Part shown: positions 33,151-42,800 of the stretch, piece after piece | How the letters are laid out: every line of letters begins with the position of its first letter | Numbering within the stretch: position 1 is the first letter of the stretch | Source: Diphasiastrum complanatum | Taxonomy: Eukaryota > Streptophyta > Lycopodiopsida > Lycopodiales > Lycopodiaceae | Length of the DNA: 64,000 nt | NCBI GenBank assembly: GCA_029204225.1 | Contig: CM055096.1 | Location: forward strand, 62,474,957-62,538,956 | Direction: 5' to 3' | Program-made: the position numbers and the translations under genes | The notes under the pieces: generated by a model | The model's input: only the letters and a program-made list of their open reading frames with translations | Databases searched by the model: none | Told to the model about the DNA's origin: nothing

Positions 33151-33770
33151 ACTCGATGAAGCTTCAATGAGCTACATTGAACATGACTACGATGTAGTCA
33201 TTGATTCAGGAGCAACATCTCACATAACCTGCAACAAGAAGATCTTGATCGACTTCAGAGAGCTCAAAAACAACAGAGCAGTGATTCTAGGCGATGGGAG
33301 CAGACACGATGTCAAAGGCATCGGCAATCTACAGCTGCGAACACTGTCAGGCCAAGCAGAGCTACCAGGAGCACTCTTTGTGCCCTTACTCAGAAAAGAT
33401 CTGCTATTTGTTTCCAAGATGACAGATCTTGGCATTCGAGTTTTGTTCGACAGCAACACTTGCCGCATGATCAAGAAGATGACGAACAAGTTGCTAACGG
33501 TCGGATGTAGAGAAGGAGACCTCTACCGGGCCAAAATAATCAGCAACTCTGATAGCATATTAAATGCAATCAACTCTGGCATAGGAGAATGTATCATCTG
33601 AACATGCGGAGCCTGTATGACATGAGCAGAAACGACATTGTCACAAGTCTGAAGATTTCAAGGCCCGAAACTGAGTTTTGCAAAGCCTGTCAGAAAGGCA
33701 AGCAACATCGAAATCCATTCACACATGAATGAAGAAGAGCCAAGGAGATTCTTGAGCTCGTCCACTCTGA
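33150..33770 (+). pseudogene. Copia I: protease and GAG-pre-integrase
   Basis: VVIDSGATSHITCNKKI near 33198 is an intact active site; FVPLLRKDLLFVSKMTDLGI follows. The frame stops at 33599; the next segment (33602-33760) reads MRSLYDMSRND and CKACQKGKQHRNPF with its CxxC, then ILELVHSDVCG. Confidence 0.9.
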
Positions 33771-34580
33771 TGTCTGTGGATCGATAAAGACGGATTCACT
33801 CTCAAGTTTGAGATATTTTCTACCATTCATAGATGATTACAGCCAGATGACCACGATCTACTACTTAAAGAAGAAATCCGAAGTGTTTGATTCCTTCAAG
33901 AAGTTCTTGGCATTTGCAGAGCAACATAGCTCAAAAAGGATACAGGTCCTTAGATCTGACAACGAAGGTGAATACAAAAGCAAAGAATTCTCAAAATTCT
34001 GCGAAGGAAATGGGATTGAACACCTGTTCACTCCTGCATACACACTAAAATACAATGGCGTAGCAGAAAGAAAAAACAGAATGCTAGTCGAAGGAGTCAA
34101 ATGCATGATGGCACAGGCTCAATTGCCAGGTCATTCTGGGCTGAGGCAATAGCTGCAGCTGTACACCTGCAGAACAGATCTACAATGACAGTGCTGGAAA
34201 ACAAAACACCATACGAAATGTGGATAGGCAGAAAGCCTGATCTGTCATACATACGAGTGTTTGGATGTGCAACATACAAGCACATTCCAAAAGAAAAAAA
34301 GAAGCAAGCTAGATGACAAATCCGAACAAACAATCATGGTCGGCTACTCGAATGGAACACATGTGTACAGGCTCTACAACCCAACCACAAAGAAGGTTGT
34401 TTCGAGTAGAGATGTGAAGTTCGATGAGTCCACATTTCCTGGATTGAGGGACAAATGAGGCCATGAGATCTTCACATTGCTGCCTATTCAAGAGCGAGAT
34501 TGAGGACATCCATCAAATCATAATGCAGAGCCGTAGACTCTAGAGTAGCAGGAAGCAAAGGATCAATCCCACGAACAAGA
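33771..34580 (+). pseudogene. Copia I: integrase
   Basis: RYFLPFIDDYSQMTTIYYLK, then VLRSDNEGEYKSKEF (usual DNGGEY), then NGVAERKNRMLVEG with the Glu. A shift near 34135 leads to RSFWAEAIAAAVHLQNRSTM and KTPYEMWIGRKPDLSYIRVF. A second shift near 34310 leads to RLYNPTTKKVVSSRDVKFDE. All three catalytic residues are present but the reading frame is broken. Confidence 0.92.
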
Positions 34581-35760
34581 AACGTTCGAGCAGCGACGAA
34601 ATGAACCTAGAAGGTCAACGAGACAAAGAAGACCTCCAGACCGCTACTCTGAAAATCTTCAATGGAGCGAAGACACGCAGTTTGAGTACTGCAGCTTCAC
34701 TGAAGAGCCAACAACATACCAAGACGCTATCCAGAGTCCAGAGGGAGAATTCTGGAAGCAGGCAATGTCAGAGGAGATCAAGTCGATGAGACGAAACGAG
34801 GCATAGACATTAGAACCATTGCCAGAAAACAAAAAAATAGTCGACTACAAGTGGGTGTACAATAAAATGATGACATCAGATGGCACCATTGGCCACTACA
34901 AAGCAAGGCTTGTCATGAAGGGCTACACACAGAGATATGGTGTTGATTATTTCGACACATATTCGCCCATGGTCAAGATGACAGGCATAAGGCTACTCCT
35001 TGCATACGCCACACAGAACAATCAGAAATTCACCAGATTGACGTGAAAACAACCTTTCTCCATGGAGATCTAGAGGAGAAAATCTTCATGAAGCAACTTG
35101 AAGGCTATAAGGACCCCGACAATCGACAATATGTCTGTCGGTTGTAGAGATGCATTTATGGTCTAAAACAGACATCATGAGACTGGTTTAAAAAGCTTGA
35201 TGGTCTTCTGAAGTCTCTAGAGTTCATTCCTACTCAACCAGACTGCAATGTCTACATTAAAAGAGTAGAAAAGGATTTTGTGATACTGACCATTTTTGTG
35301 GATGATTCGTTGATGATAGGAAATTCCTTGATATTGATCAAGGACATGAAGAGTCAGATTTTTGAAAGCTATGAAATCACAGATCTTGGAGAAGCAATGA
35401 AATGCCTAGGGCTGGAAATCAAAAGGGATCGAACAAAGGGCAAAATGCACTTGAGTCAGTCAGAATATGATAGAAAAGTACTAAAGCAGTACCACATGAT
35501 GGACTGCAAAAGAAAGGCCACACCAATGATAGCTGGAGCCAAGCTCACGAAACAAGATTGCCCAAAAACAAAAGAGAAAGAAAAGAAGATGACAGGTATA
35601 CCCTACCAGAGTCTAATGGGTAGTCTGATGTACCTCACAATTTGTATCAGACCTGATCTAGCTTTATCTGTTTACGCCTTGAGCCAATTCTCTTCCAATT
35701 CTAGCCTAGCACATTGGCAAATGGCCAAACAAATCCTACAATACCCGAAGGGTATCTAGA
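34581..35760 (+). pseudogene. Copia I: reverse transcriptase
   Basis: Fragments in order: KQAMSEEIKSMRRNEA-like text, then KKIVDYKWVYNKMM, HYKARLVMKGYTQRYGVDY and VKMTGIRLLLAYATQ. A shift near 35045 precedes GLKQTS-WFKK with an in-frame stop. From 35280 the frame reads TIFVDDSLMIGNS (FVDD box, 35294-35305), LGLEIKRDRTKGKMHLSQ and YQSLMGSLMYLTICIRPDLA. Confidence 0.92.
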
Positions 35761-35762
35761 AT

Positions 35763-36660
35763 ATGGGATTAACCTATAGAGCTGAAAATGAAGAAAAAGA
35801 ATTCGAGATGCATCACTACAATGATGTGAGCTGGATGAGCTACAAAGATGATAGCAAGTCCATTATTGGAGGATGTACAATAGCGTGCGGAGCTACAATC
35901 AGCTGGATATGCAAAAAGCAAATCTTGGTGGCTCAATGCTCTTGCGAAGCTGAATATATCGTAGCTTCAAAGGTGGCGAATGAGGTAGTGTGGCTGTAGA
36001 TGATGCTGGAGGCAATCAGGATACCACAAGAAGGGCCAAGCATGATGAAGATGGACTCTCAGAGAGCCATCTATCTGTCCCAGGATCCTGTCTTCCATTT
36101 AAAGACAAAGCACATATCTTTGAAGTACCATCACATTCGAGCATTAGAGGAGTTCTAAATCCAAAAAGGACCCTTTGTAAAGATTCTTTTTATATTTTTT
36201 CTCAAGTTTTTCTTACACATGGACCAATCAAAATGCTCAAATTTGAAATCTACGTAACATAACTTTTTGAGTCCACATTTTGATTCCAAACTAAAAATGG
36301 CATAAATTTTTAGTGGTAAGTCTGAATTTAGCGGAGTTTGGTGCATTGAAAAGCGCTCAACAAGGCTTTCCAATGACATGTTAGATGACATACTTTTGAG
36401 CTACGATAAAAAAGTTATGGCAAGTCAAAAATATTAGTGCTAAAATATTTTAATAATATAAACTATATCTTGCACAAATTTTTAAAGAGTCTTTTTGGAG
36501 CTCAAAACTCCTCTAATGATTTGATCTCGAAAGGAGAGCTCCAGGTCCAGTACATAAAATCTGAACACATGATTGCAGATATGCTCACGAAATTGCTCGA
36601 CAAGCCACTCTTTGCCAAGCAAAGAAAGGCAATTGTATTAAACGTACAAAGCTGCAAGGT
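35763..36660 (+). pseudogene. Copia I: RNase H, split by a MITE-like insert
   Basis: MGLTYRAENEEKEFEMHHYN, then SKSIIGGCTIACGATISWIC, then AQCSCEAEYIVASKVANEVV. After 36144-36520 it resumes SKGELQVQYIKSEHMIADML and TKLLDKPLFAKQRKAI. The insert removes continuity in the HHIRxxxxxGEL region. Confidence 0.9.
36144..36520. mobile_element. MITE-like insert with terminal inverted repeats
   Basis: Left end ATTAGAGGAGTTCTAAATCC; right end GGAGCTCAAAACTCCTCTAAT, whose complement begins ATTAGAGGAGTTTTGAGCTCC, so the first 12 bases match perfectly. About 377 bp, non-coding, AT-rich, and inserted in a coding domain whose halves are recognisable. The right half recurs at 40307-40500. A clean target-site duplication could not be fixed, so the superfamily is open. 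Confidence 0.75.
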
Positions 36661-36671
36661 TCAAGAGGGAG
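36661..36671 (+). other. Copia I polypurine tract
   Basis: AAGAGGGAG just before the 3' LTR TG. Confidence 0.8.
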
Positions 36672-37495
36672 TGTCAGAAATGGTGAACTCCTGCAACTTT
36701 GTCACAAAACGAACAAGAAATGAAGGTCGAACGAGAACAATTCGAGACAGACAACGTCCCTTGACTTGAAGCACAAACAATTTGCGAATCATAAACACAC
36801 CTCCAGGACCGCAAACCGCAAAGGGATGCAAAACGAAAAACTGCAAAAGAAATGAAGAGAACGAAAGCAAACAGGAGATTATGAAACAAACAAAGAAAAA
36901 TCTTCCGTGCTGCCAGCTGGCAGCTCAACGGGGTTGGAGTCGTAGACTTCATGCCTAGGTGAAACAAGTGGCAACAACAGGAACTAACTGATTAGTTGAT
37001 TAGCGTTAACTAGTCTTGTGATTTCTACATTTAGCCATCTTGTAAACTCCACACTGTGGAGGTATAAATGATCCTTTTTGGATCATAAAAGATATATATC
37101 TGTAAGAGACAGAGAGAGAGAGAGAGGGGTAGCAAATAGAGCAGAAAAGAAAAAATTAGAGCTGTGCATGAAAGTCTGCCAACGAGCAGAACAAAATGAA
37201 AGAGCAGAGTGTCATTACGCCAATGAGTGAGACACTGACAATCTTGCTCTAAAATCAAACTGATAATATAGTCACTCTATTTTCATGCATCTCCTTCTCT
37301 TGTGTTGTTTGTTTTGATTGCTAGAATAAAATGTGTTCTGTGATGTGTAGTCGAGTGTCTAGGTTTCTGTAAAAGCTTCCGTGCAAAAGAAAATTCAAAG
37401 GCACGAAATCATTTGCAAATAAGAAGACAAAAATGAAAACGAAGAAGAAACAGTTTTGACTTCGCGAAACCAACATTTTTCCTGCTTCTGCGACA
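36672..37495 (+). repeat. Copia I 3' LTR (824 bp)
   Basis: TGTCAGAAATGG ... TGCTTCTGCGACA, aligned along its length with 31367-32205, with many substitutions and a few small indels. Confidence 0.95.
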
Positions 37496-37500
37496 TTTGT
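37496..37500. repeat. Target-site duplication of copia I (right)
   Basis: TTTGT directly after the I 3' LTR, matching 31362-31366. Copia H protease sequence resumes after it. Confidence 0.9.
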
Positions 37501-38130
37501 GATGTCTACATATTTGAGTTCTATTTTGGAGATATTGATCCATGGTGGATCGATAGTGGAGCAAGCTCACACATAACTTTTCACAAAGAGTATTTCACTT
37601 CTTTGTTGGCATATGGAGATGACAAGAGGGTACGACCAATGATGGTGAGTGTGCAATCAAAGGGATCGTCACAATTCCTATTTCTCTCTCTACAAATAGG
37701 AAAGTTCATTTGAAGGATGTTTTGTTCATTCCGTCTATTACTAAGAACCTACTTAGTGTGAGTCAAATGCTAAGCAATGGTCTTAAGGTTGAGATTGATG
37801 GAGATGCTTGTATGATCAAAAGGAAGGATGTCTTGATTGCAAAAGGTAAAAGGCAAGGGAATTATTGAAACTAGATGCTTGTGTTATTGCTAACCAAGTT
37901 AGATGTGTGGCAAGTGAGCAAATACCTATTCAAGAGGTTTGGCATAAGAGGATGGGGCATCTCAACTACAAGTCATTGGAGGTAATGGCTAAAAAACAAG
38001 TTGTGATTGGTCTTCCAAGTTCCTTAACTAATATCCATCATGTTTGTGAGTCTTGTGCTTTTTCAAGGTCACATAGACTACCTTATACTAGATCTACATC
38101 TAGATTTACAAAGTCTTTCAAGTTTTACAT
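37501..38130 (+). pseudogene. Copia H: protease and GAG-pre-integrase
   Basis: DPWWIDSGASSHITFHKEYF has an intact DSG site (about 37540-37590). After a shift near 37710 it reads ITKNLLSVSQMLSNGLKVEI. The next frame has VWHKRMGHLNYKSLEVMAKK and CESCAFSRSHRLPYTRST. Confidence 0.92.
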
Positions 38131-39055
38131 TCAGATATTCATGGAATTACTACAATTAGCAATAGTGGAGCTAAGATGTATGTAGCATTCATTGATGATT
38201 TTAGTAGATTTTGTTGGATCTATCTACTAACGAGCAAAGATGAAGTGTATGATGTCTTTTTTAAGTTCAAGAATGCAAGAAAGAACCAGTTTTCCACAAG
38301 GATCAAGTGCTTGAGGAGTGACAATGGTGGTGAGTATATCTCAACCAAGTTCAAGGCCTTTTGTGATGAGCATGGGATCAAGAGGGAGTACACAACTCCA
38401 AGGACACCACATCAGTGGTTGAGGAAGAATAGGACTTTATGTGAAAGTACCAAATCCACGTGGTTAGGAGCTAATCTTCCAACCATTTTGGGATCAAGCT
38501 TTGTTGTGTGCTAACTTTCTATGCAATAGGAGGCCGAGTGCTATATTGGATGAAAGGACACCTTTTGAGATGCTATTCAAGAGGAGGCCGAGTGTCAAGT
38601 TTTCTAGAACTTTTGGATGCACTTGCTATGTCAATATAACTCTTGATGATAGGAAAAAGGAGGATCAATCTTCAAGGAAAGGTATATTTGTTGGATATAG
38701 TGAGGTGAGTAAAGCCTACAATGCTTACATTCCTACTACTAATAAGGTGATTATTGGTAGAGATGTCATTTTTGATGAGGGGAACATTCCAAAAGTGTCT
38801 TCAAGTAATGATGATGTGAATGGATCTAACAATCTTGATGATGATGTTATGGATTCTACTTTAGATGGTGATGATGAAGGACCTTCATCAAATAAAAATC
38901 CAAGGAGAACATCAAGGGAAAGACAAATGCCTTCAAGAATCACATATGATGAGAAAGGTAAGCAAGTGGTTGCTGGAACAAACTTTGCTTTCCTAACTTC
39001 TTTTGATGAACTTACATGTGTAGATGAAGCAAGGAACAAAGAGGAGTGGATCTAA
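38131..39055 (+). pseudogene. Copia H: integrase
   Basis: VAFIDDFSRFCWIYLLTS and CLRSDNGGEYISTKF hold the Asp residues. The block with Glu is cut: RTPHQWLRKNRTLCESTKS lacks NGVAERK, so the third catalytic residue is deleted. Then LCANFLCNRRPSAILDERTP, VGYSEVSKAYNAYIPTT and the basic RRTSRERQMPSRITYDEKGK linker. Confidence 0.92.
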
Positions 39056-39830
39056 GCAATGGATCTTAGTATCAAGCTCTTGGATGGGATCTATGGCAAT
39101 TGGACATTACAAATGCATTTTTGGATGGTGATCTTGAGGAGGAACTGTACATGGAGCAACCTGAGAGCTATATTTTGTCTACAAAGCCAAATCATGTGTG
39201 TCTTCTACAAAAGAGTTTGTATGGTCTTAAGCAAACACCAAGGAGTTGGTATGCCAAGCTTAACACTTTTTTACTCTCTAAAAGGTTTGTTATGAGTGAG
39301 TATGATCATTCACTTTATTATAGGTTTACTGGAAATGATGTTACCATCTTGCTAATCTATGTGGATGATATCATCTTGAGTGGTGGAAACAATCAAGATG
39401 TTGATGATATCAAGAGTGCTCTCAAGAAGGAGTTTGAGGTGCATGATCTTGGTCATTTGCATTACATTTTAGGAATAGAAATGATTAGATCTTCTCAATC
39501 TACTTTCATTTGTCAAGAGAAGTATGCTAATTCTATTCTAAAAAAATTTCATATGGTAGATGCAAAGTCTTCCGATACACCTATGGAGTCAAATGTAAAG
39601 CTAACTATAAGAGGTAATGAAAGATCCTTCAATCCTAGTGAAGAGCATTGGAAGCTAGGAAAAAGAGTTTTGAGATACATCATGGGAACTCAAGATTTTA
39701 GCATATTGTATGAGGGATCATCACCTAACTTGTTTGGATTTTCAGATTTGGACTTTACTAGAGATCAAATATATACGAAATCCATAAGTGCACATTGTAT
39801 TTCCATAGGTGATGGAGCTATAGTATGTAA
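39056..39830 (+). pseudogene. Copia H: reverse transcriptase and start of RNase H
   Basis: The first third of RT is missing (from RNKEEWI to DITNAFLDGDLEEELYMEQP). Then SLYGLKQTPRSWYAKLN, an intact LLIYVDDIILSGGN (39358-39369 for YVDD) and LGIEMIRSSQSTF. A second deletion fuses GNERSFNPSEE to HWKLGKRVLRYIMGTQDF. RNase H starts at SDLDFTRDQ and breaks off at about 39830. Confidence 0.92.
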
Positions 39831-39837
39831 TATATTG

Positions 39838-40140
39838 ATAATGATTAGCGCAAAAGTTTCACCATCCTTTAATTTTCATTTGGAGTCAGTTGTGTCATCT
39901 TCAAACTTCAAATCAATTTTTGTGACAACATCCCATAGCTCATTAGCAATCAGCAAGGTCTTCATCTTAAATTTTCACAAATAATAATTGGATCCATTTA
40001 GCTTGTCTGAATCCATATGGAAGTTAGTTTGTCGATAATTCAATGACTTAAGAATGAAAAATAATATATGATAATGTCAAGACATTGTTACCATGCAATG
40101 CTTGATTGGAAATATATAGAACTGATTTGATACCAAAAAT
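39838..40140 (-). pseudogene. Copia O: gag N-terminus and leader
   Basis: Minus strand from ATG 40016: MDSDKLNGSNYYL, a stop in place of Trp, KFKMKTLLIANELWDVVTK. Upstream the complement of about 40118-40137 reads TTTTGGTATCAAATCAG, a degraded primer site. The rest of O is absent. Confidence 0.8.
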
Positions 40141-40306
40141 TACTTCTCTAATACCATGTTGGGTATCAAATAGAAGAGCTCTGATATCATGTTGGAAAAC
40201 GAAAAGGATGTTTGACAGAGAAAAGATTGCATTCTATAGATGCACCATTGGGGTTTGTAGAATAATCCTTCTCCTAATGTATGACTACGCCTATCAAGCA
40301 CAACTA
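40141..40306 (-). repeat. Copia O LTR fragments with duplicated primer sites
   Basis: Two further primer-site-like strings on the minus strand, at 40153-40171 (TTGATACCCAACATGGTATT) and 40174-40190 (ATGATATCAGAGCTC). The second abuts TGTTGGAAAACG (plus view, from 40190), which looks like an LTR end. Small pieces, boundaries uncertain. Confidence 0.45.
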
Positions 40307-40500
40307 TTGCCACGTTTGGTGCATTGGAAAGCACTTGAGCTTTCCAATGATATGTTAGATGACATACTTCTAAGCTACAATTAGAAAGTTATGGCAAGTC
40401 AAAGTTAATAGTGTTATAATATTTTAATAATACAAAAGAGATCTTTGCACAAATTCTTATAATGTCTTTTTGGAGCTCAAAACTCCCTTAATGGCTAATC
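40307..40500. mobile_element. Second copy of the MITE-like repeat (truncated)
   Basis: GTTTGGTGCATTG, TTTCCAATGA, ATGTTAGATGACATACTT, TATGGCAAGTCAAA and CTTTTTGGAGCTCAAAACTCC follow the same order as 36337-36520. Left half missing; right end CTCCCTTAAT corresponds to the terminal repeat. Confidence 0.8.
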
Positions 40501-40556
40501 CATTGCCAACTATGATAGAGTAAGTCTTATAATAAAGATTTGTAAAAAAAAAAATC

Positions 40557-40810
40557 CTATTCAATAACTTTATATTTATCTTTTATATTAGTATTAAGAG
40601 CTGTAATGGCACCAATCTCCTGTCTTGTAATTTTGCCTTCCTCTATATTAGAAAGGGCTTGTATGCCTCTCTGATCGTATAAAATAATCTCTGCATCCTC
40701 AGCAACTTGAAAGGATGTTAGGGTAGGAGCAGGATTCTTTACATCACTCTCAAGCTCAGGCACAACAGCTATGCCATTCTGTATAAATGTTTTGATCAAC
40801 TCTTACTGCA
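40557..40810 (-). pseudogene. C-terminal exon after the ULP1-like domain
   Basis: About 80 open codons: KTFIQNGIAVVPELESDVKN, SFQVAEDAEIILYDQRG, ending NTNIKDKYKVIE and a stop at 40557. A possible acceptor (ATAGATTGCAG) lies just upstream near 40805. Hydrophilic, no recognised domain. Placed in this gene because of strand, spacing and coding style. Confidence 0.45.
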
Positions 40811-41046
40811 ATCTATATACATCGTCGGAATTGTACGGCTCGAGTGAACTATCACAAACCAGGTGAATGAGTAATTAACTAACAATCACACTAACGAAAT
40901 AAAAATTTGAGTCAATAGAACAACAAATGAACAAAATCTAACTTTTTAATATCTACATCGATTTGTAGATTGTACCACTCGAAAAAGAGCTTGGTATTGT
41001 ACAGGACAAACCAAGCACAACTAAAAGCATTCTTTTGTTGTACACA

Positions 41047-41154
41047 CTGCAGATATTCAACAAAAAATATTAATATTATGACATACAATTTATTCATCTT
41101 ATGATGATAGATTTAAAATAAAAAGATGCACATCAGCAGATAAATTGTATATAC
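41047..41154 (-). other. Putative 108-nt intron in the ULP1-like region
   Basis: Donor CTCAAG|GTATATAC and acceptor TTGAATATCTGCAG|TGTGTAC on the minus strand, with a T-rich stretch before the AG. It places the Cys exon directly after the His exon. A TGA just upstream of the donor remains. Confidence 0.5.
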
Positions 41155-41372
41155 CTTGAGAGATTCAATAGTTATCCCCAATAGAAGTCACCATTGTTGG
41201 TATTTCATGCACAACATCATGAAGTAGAGAATCAAATTCTCTATGTGTATTTTCAGTTGAGTTTATTTTTACACATAGAAAATTTGATATTCCCTCCTTA
41301 TTTATTTTTATAGAAAGAATATTCAAGCTCCAATGCCGACCGCAACAAGTAAAATATAATTTAGAATCAATT

Positions 41373-41429
41373 CTGACATTATTATAATGATCAAAATAAA
41401 AGGAATCAACAACATATAGCAAAGCTTAC
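41373..41429 (-). other. Putative 57-nt intron in the ULP1-like region
   Basis: Donor AATAA|GTAAGC and acceptor AATGTCAG|AATTG on the minus strand. Excision joins IPYENK to IDSKLYF in frame and removes the TAA that otherwise ends the upstream exon. Confidence 0.5.
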
Positions 41430-41819
41430 TTATTTTCGTATGGAATCAAGTAGAATTTGGCCACAAGATTGCAATTGATGAAATATACAGCACTTTCAAA
41501 ATTGGCCTCTTTTGCATTCACAGCACCCATGAAAAATGGAATGACAACAAAAATGATTCCCTTCGAATCCATGCTAATACTATGCTACAAATTTTTTTGG
41601 TCGGCTTCAACAATCACATCTATGATTTCTGAAGTTTTATCTTTAAGCTCTGTACAGAATTTGGGACCTAATCTATAGCTTCTATTTGAATCTGGAAGGA
41701 AAAAGTCAAAATAATTTCTGAGCATATCAATTTTATTGCCTAAATAAGCCTCGTATTGATTGTAATGGTCACAATAAAAAAAAAACTGATTGGGATGTAA
41801 TGGGATTTTAACAAAAAGG

Positions 41820-42159
41820 TTATGTACAGGTTTTGAATCTGATGCCCCAACAATACTAATTTTTCAATTATTTTATCAAACTCCTCTTGGTTTATCTCCG
41901 TCTTCGGTGAAGAAACCTTTTGAGGAACTGGACGGATAATAGGAGGAGATGATAATTCTGCTTCTGAATCAGAATCTGATTTAGAGGACAAAAAGATCCG
42001 GAGTCGCTTTGCAGGGACTACTTTAGGAGGAAGAGAAGCACCCGGCCTACAAGATCCAACTTTCTTAGGAACATCCTGCTTCCTTTTCCTCCTTGAGGTA
42101 GTTGGCAAGTCATATCTATCCAAAGGTAGGTCTCTTGAGGTACTGGCGTTATCCACATG
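41820..42159 (-). pseudogene. Basic/acidic tail after the histone fold
   Basis: Same frame as the histone C-terminus: DNASTSRDLPLDRYDLPTTS, then SRRKRKQDVPKK (nuclear-localisation-like), PPKVVPAKRLRIF, an acidic serine run SSKSDSDSEAELSS, and a helical NQEEFDKIIEKLVLLG. About 110 codons with no stop. The composition suits a nuclear linker. Confidence 0.6.
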
Positions 42160-42520
42160 AAGACCTGAATACCGGTCCTGAAGTCATTTGAGAATAACGA
42201 AATCTTTAGGCATGATGGTAACACGCTTACCATGCACTGCCAGAAGATTGGAATTCTCAAAGAACTAGGACAGAAAATCTTCTGCAGCACCTTGTAAGGC
42301 CTGCATGGCTGTCACGACAAAATGAATAGAGTCAGAGTGACATTTCTAACAGATCGGCCGAAATGAGCTCTAGGCATCAACAATTCAGTTGATCTTTGTT
42401 TCTGATCTCCCTCAACAAGACCTGCTTCCTGCCATGTCTACAGCCAGTACCAGGGGAGACACGGACATGGGAGGGCTATACAGAGGTTACGGCACGAGCA
42501 GTGGCCTTGGTCCTAGCCAT
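42160..42520 (-). pseudogene. Histone H3/CENH3-like domain
   Basis: ATG at 42520 gives MARTKATARAVTSV then a stop, close to the H3 N-terminus MARTK.TAR. Further on, across shifts: LLREIRN, STELLMPRAHFGRSVRNV (H3: STELLIRKLPFQRLVRE), then TAMQALQGAAEDFLS, a stop, FFENSNLLAVHGKRVTIMPK followed by DF and a stop near LQDRYSG. AAEDFL and MPKDF are more CENH3-like, but the loop-1 insertion of CENH3 is not clear. No intron is seen inside. Two nonsense codons in the fold and two or three shifts rule out a functional histone here. Confidence 0.8.
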
Positions 42521-42599
42521 CATGGTCAGATATTAAAGAAGAACACACAAAAAATTGTGAAAGATAAGACAAAAAAAAATTGCAGAAGAACGGACAAAA

Positions 42600-42800
42600 A
42601 GATTTGCAGACGAAAGGAGCTTGAAAGGCTGAGTATCGGTTTCCAGTGCAAGAAGAAGAAGTGATGTTCCGCACTCAAAAGCAATATCGAAGATATCGCA
42701 GTATCGGTCATTCTGTATACGGGGGTGATGGCGGATACTAGGAAGCTGTTGGACGTGCTTGAGATCGATATTCGGATGTGAAAATTGAAAATTTACGAGA
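42600..42800 (+). pseudogene. Unknown gene fragment, copy 1
   Basis: Plus-strand frame SALKSNIEDIAVSVILYTGV, then ADTRKLLDVLEIDIRM, a stop, KLKIYEK. Related peptides occur at 43228-43340 (DTRSLFDTLDV) and 52366-52578 (minus, DTRSLFDALEIDIARKK). I do not recognise the family. Confidence 0.5.

Larger units (their letters stand above)
31367..37495 (+). mobile_element. Ty1/copia element I, full length with both LTRs
   Basis: 6.1 kb element with TG...CA LTRs (839 and 824 bp), primer site, gag, protease, integrase, RT, RNase H, polypurine tract and a perfect 5 bp target-site duplication TTTGT. Coding frames have stops and shifts. A MITE-like insert (36144-36520) splits RNase H. LTRs differ at many sites, so the insertion is older than B. 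Confidence 0.95.
30925..39830 (+). mobile_element. Ty1/copia element H, split by element I
   Basis: Gag up to 31366 and protease onward from 37496 form one element interrupted by copia I, whose ends carry the 5 bp duplication TTTGT. After the insertion the order is protease, GAG-pre-integrase, integrase, RT, start of RNase H. No LTR of H is visible. H is older than I. Confidence 0.93.
40930..41819 (-). pseudogene. ULP1/SENP-like (C48) peptidase domain
   Basis: The frame is one base shifted from the tail: KPVHNLFVKIPLHPNQFFFY, LPDSNRSYRLGPKFCTELKD, a stop near 41590, then FFMGAVNAKEANFESAVYF. Domain hallmarks: YFTCCGRHWSLNILSIK (His-Trp of the C48 family, His about 41335) and, after an intron, CVQQKNAFSCAWFVLYNTKL, where Gln and Cys align with Q...DCG of ULP1. 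DCG is altered to SCA, and no Asp aligns after the HWSL block, so activity is doubtful. Removing a 57-nt intron (41373-41429) skips an in-frame stop and keeps frame. Confidence 0.6.
40557..42520 (-). pseudogene. Histone H3-like / ULP1-like chimeric locus
   Basis: Minus strand, about 2 kb, coding-like throughout with two plausible short introns, several in-frame stops and at least three frameshifts. It starts with a full-length histone H3-like sequence, passes through a basic then acidic tail, and ends in a ULP1/C48-like peptidase domain plus a last exon. The tail and the fold share one frame, so fusion in one protein is possible, though two adjacent genes cannot be excluded. ULP1 domains are known in plant Mutator- and CACTA-type transposons. 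An H3 fold upstream is not something I know from them. Confidence 0.6.

Noticed and set aside
42389-42664. 91-codon plus ORF
   Set aside because: Mostly antisense to the histone-like sequence; the minus strand has the recognisable domain.
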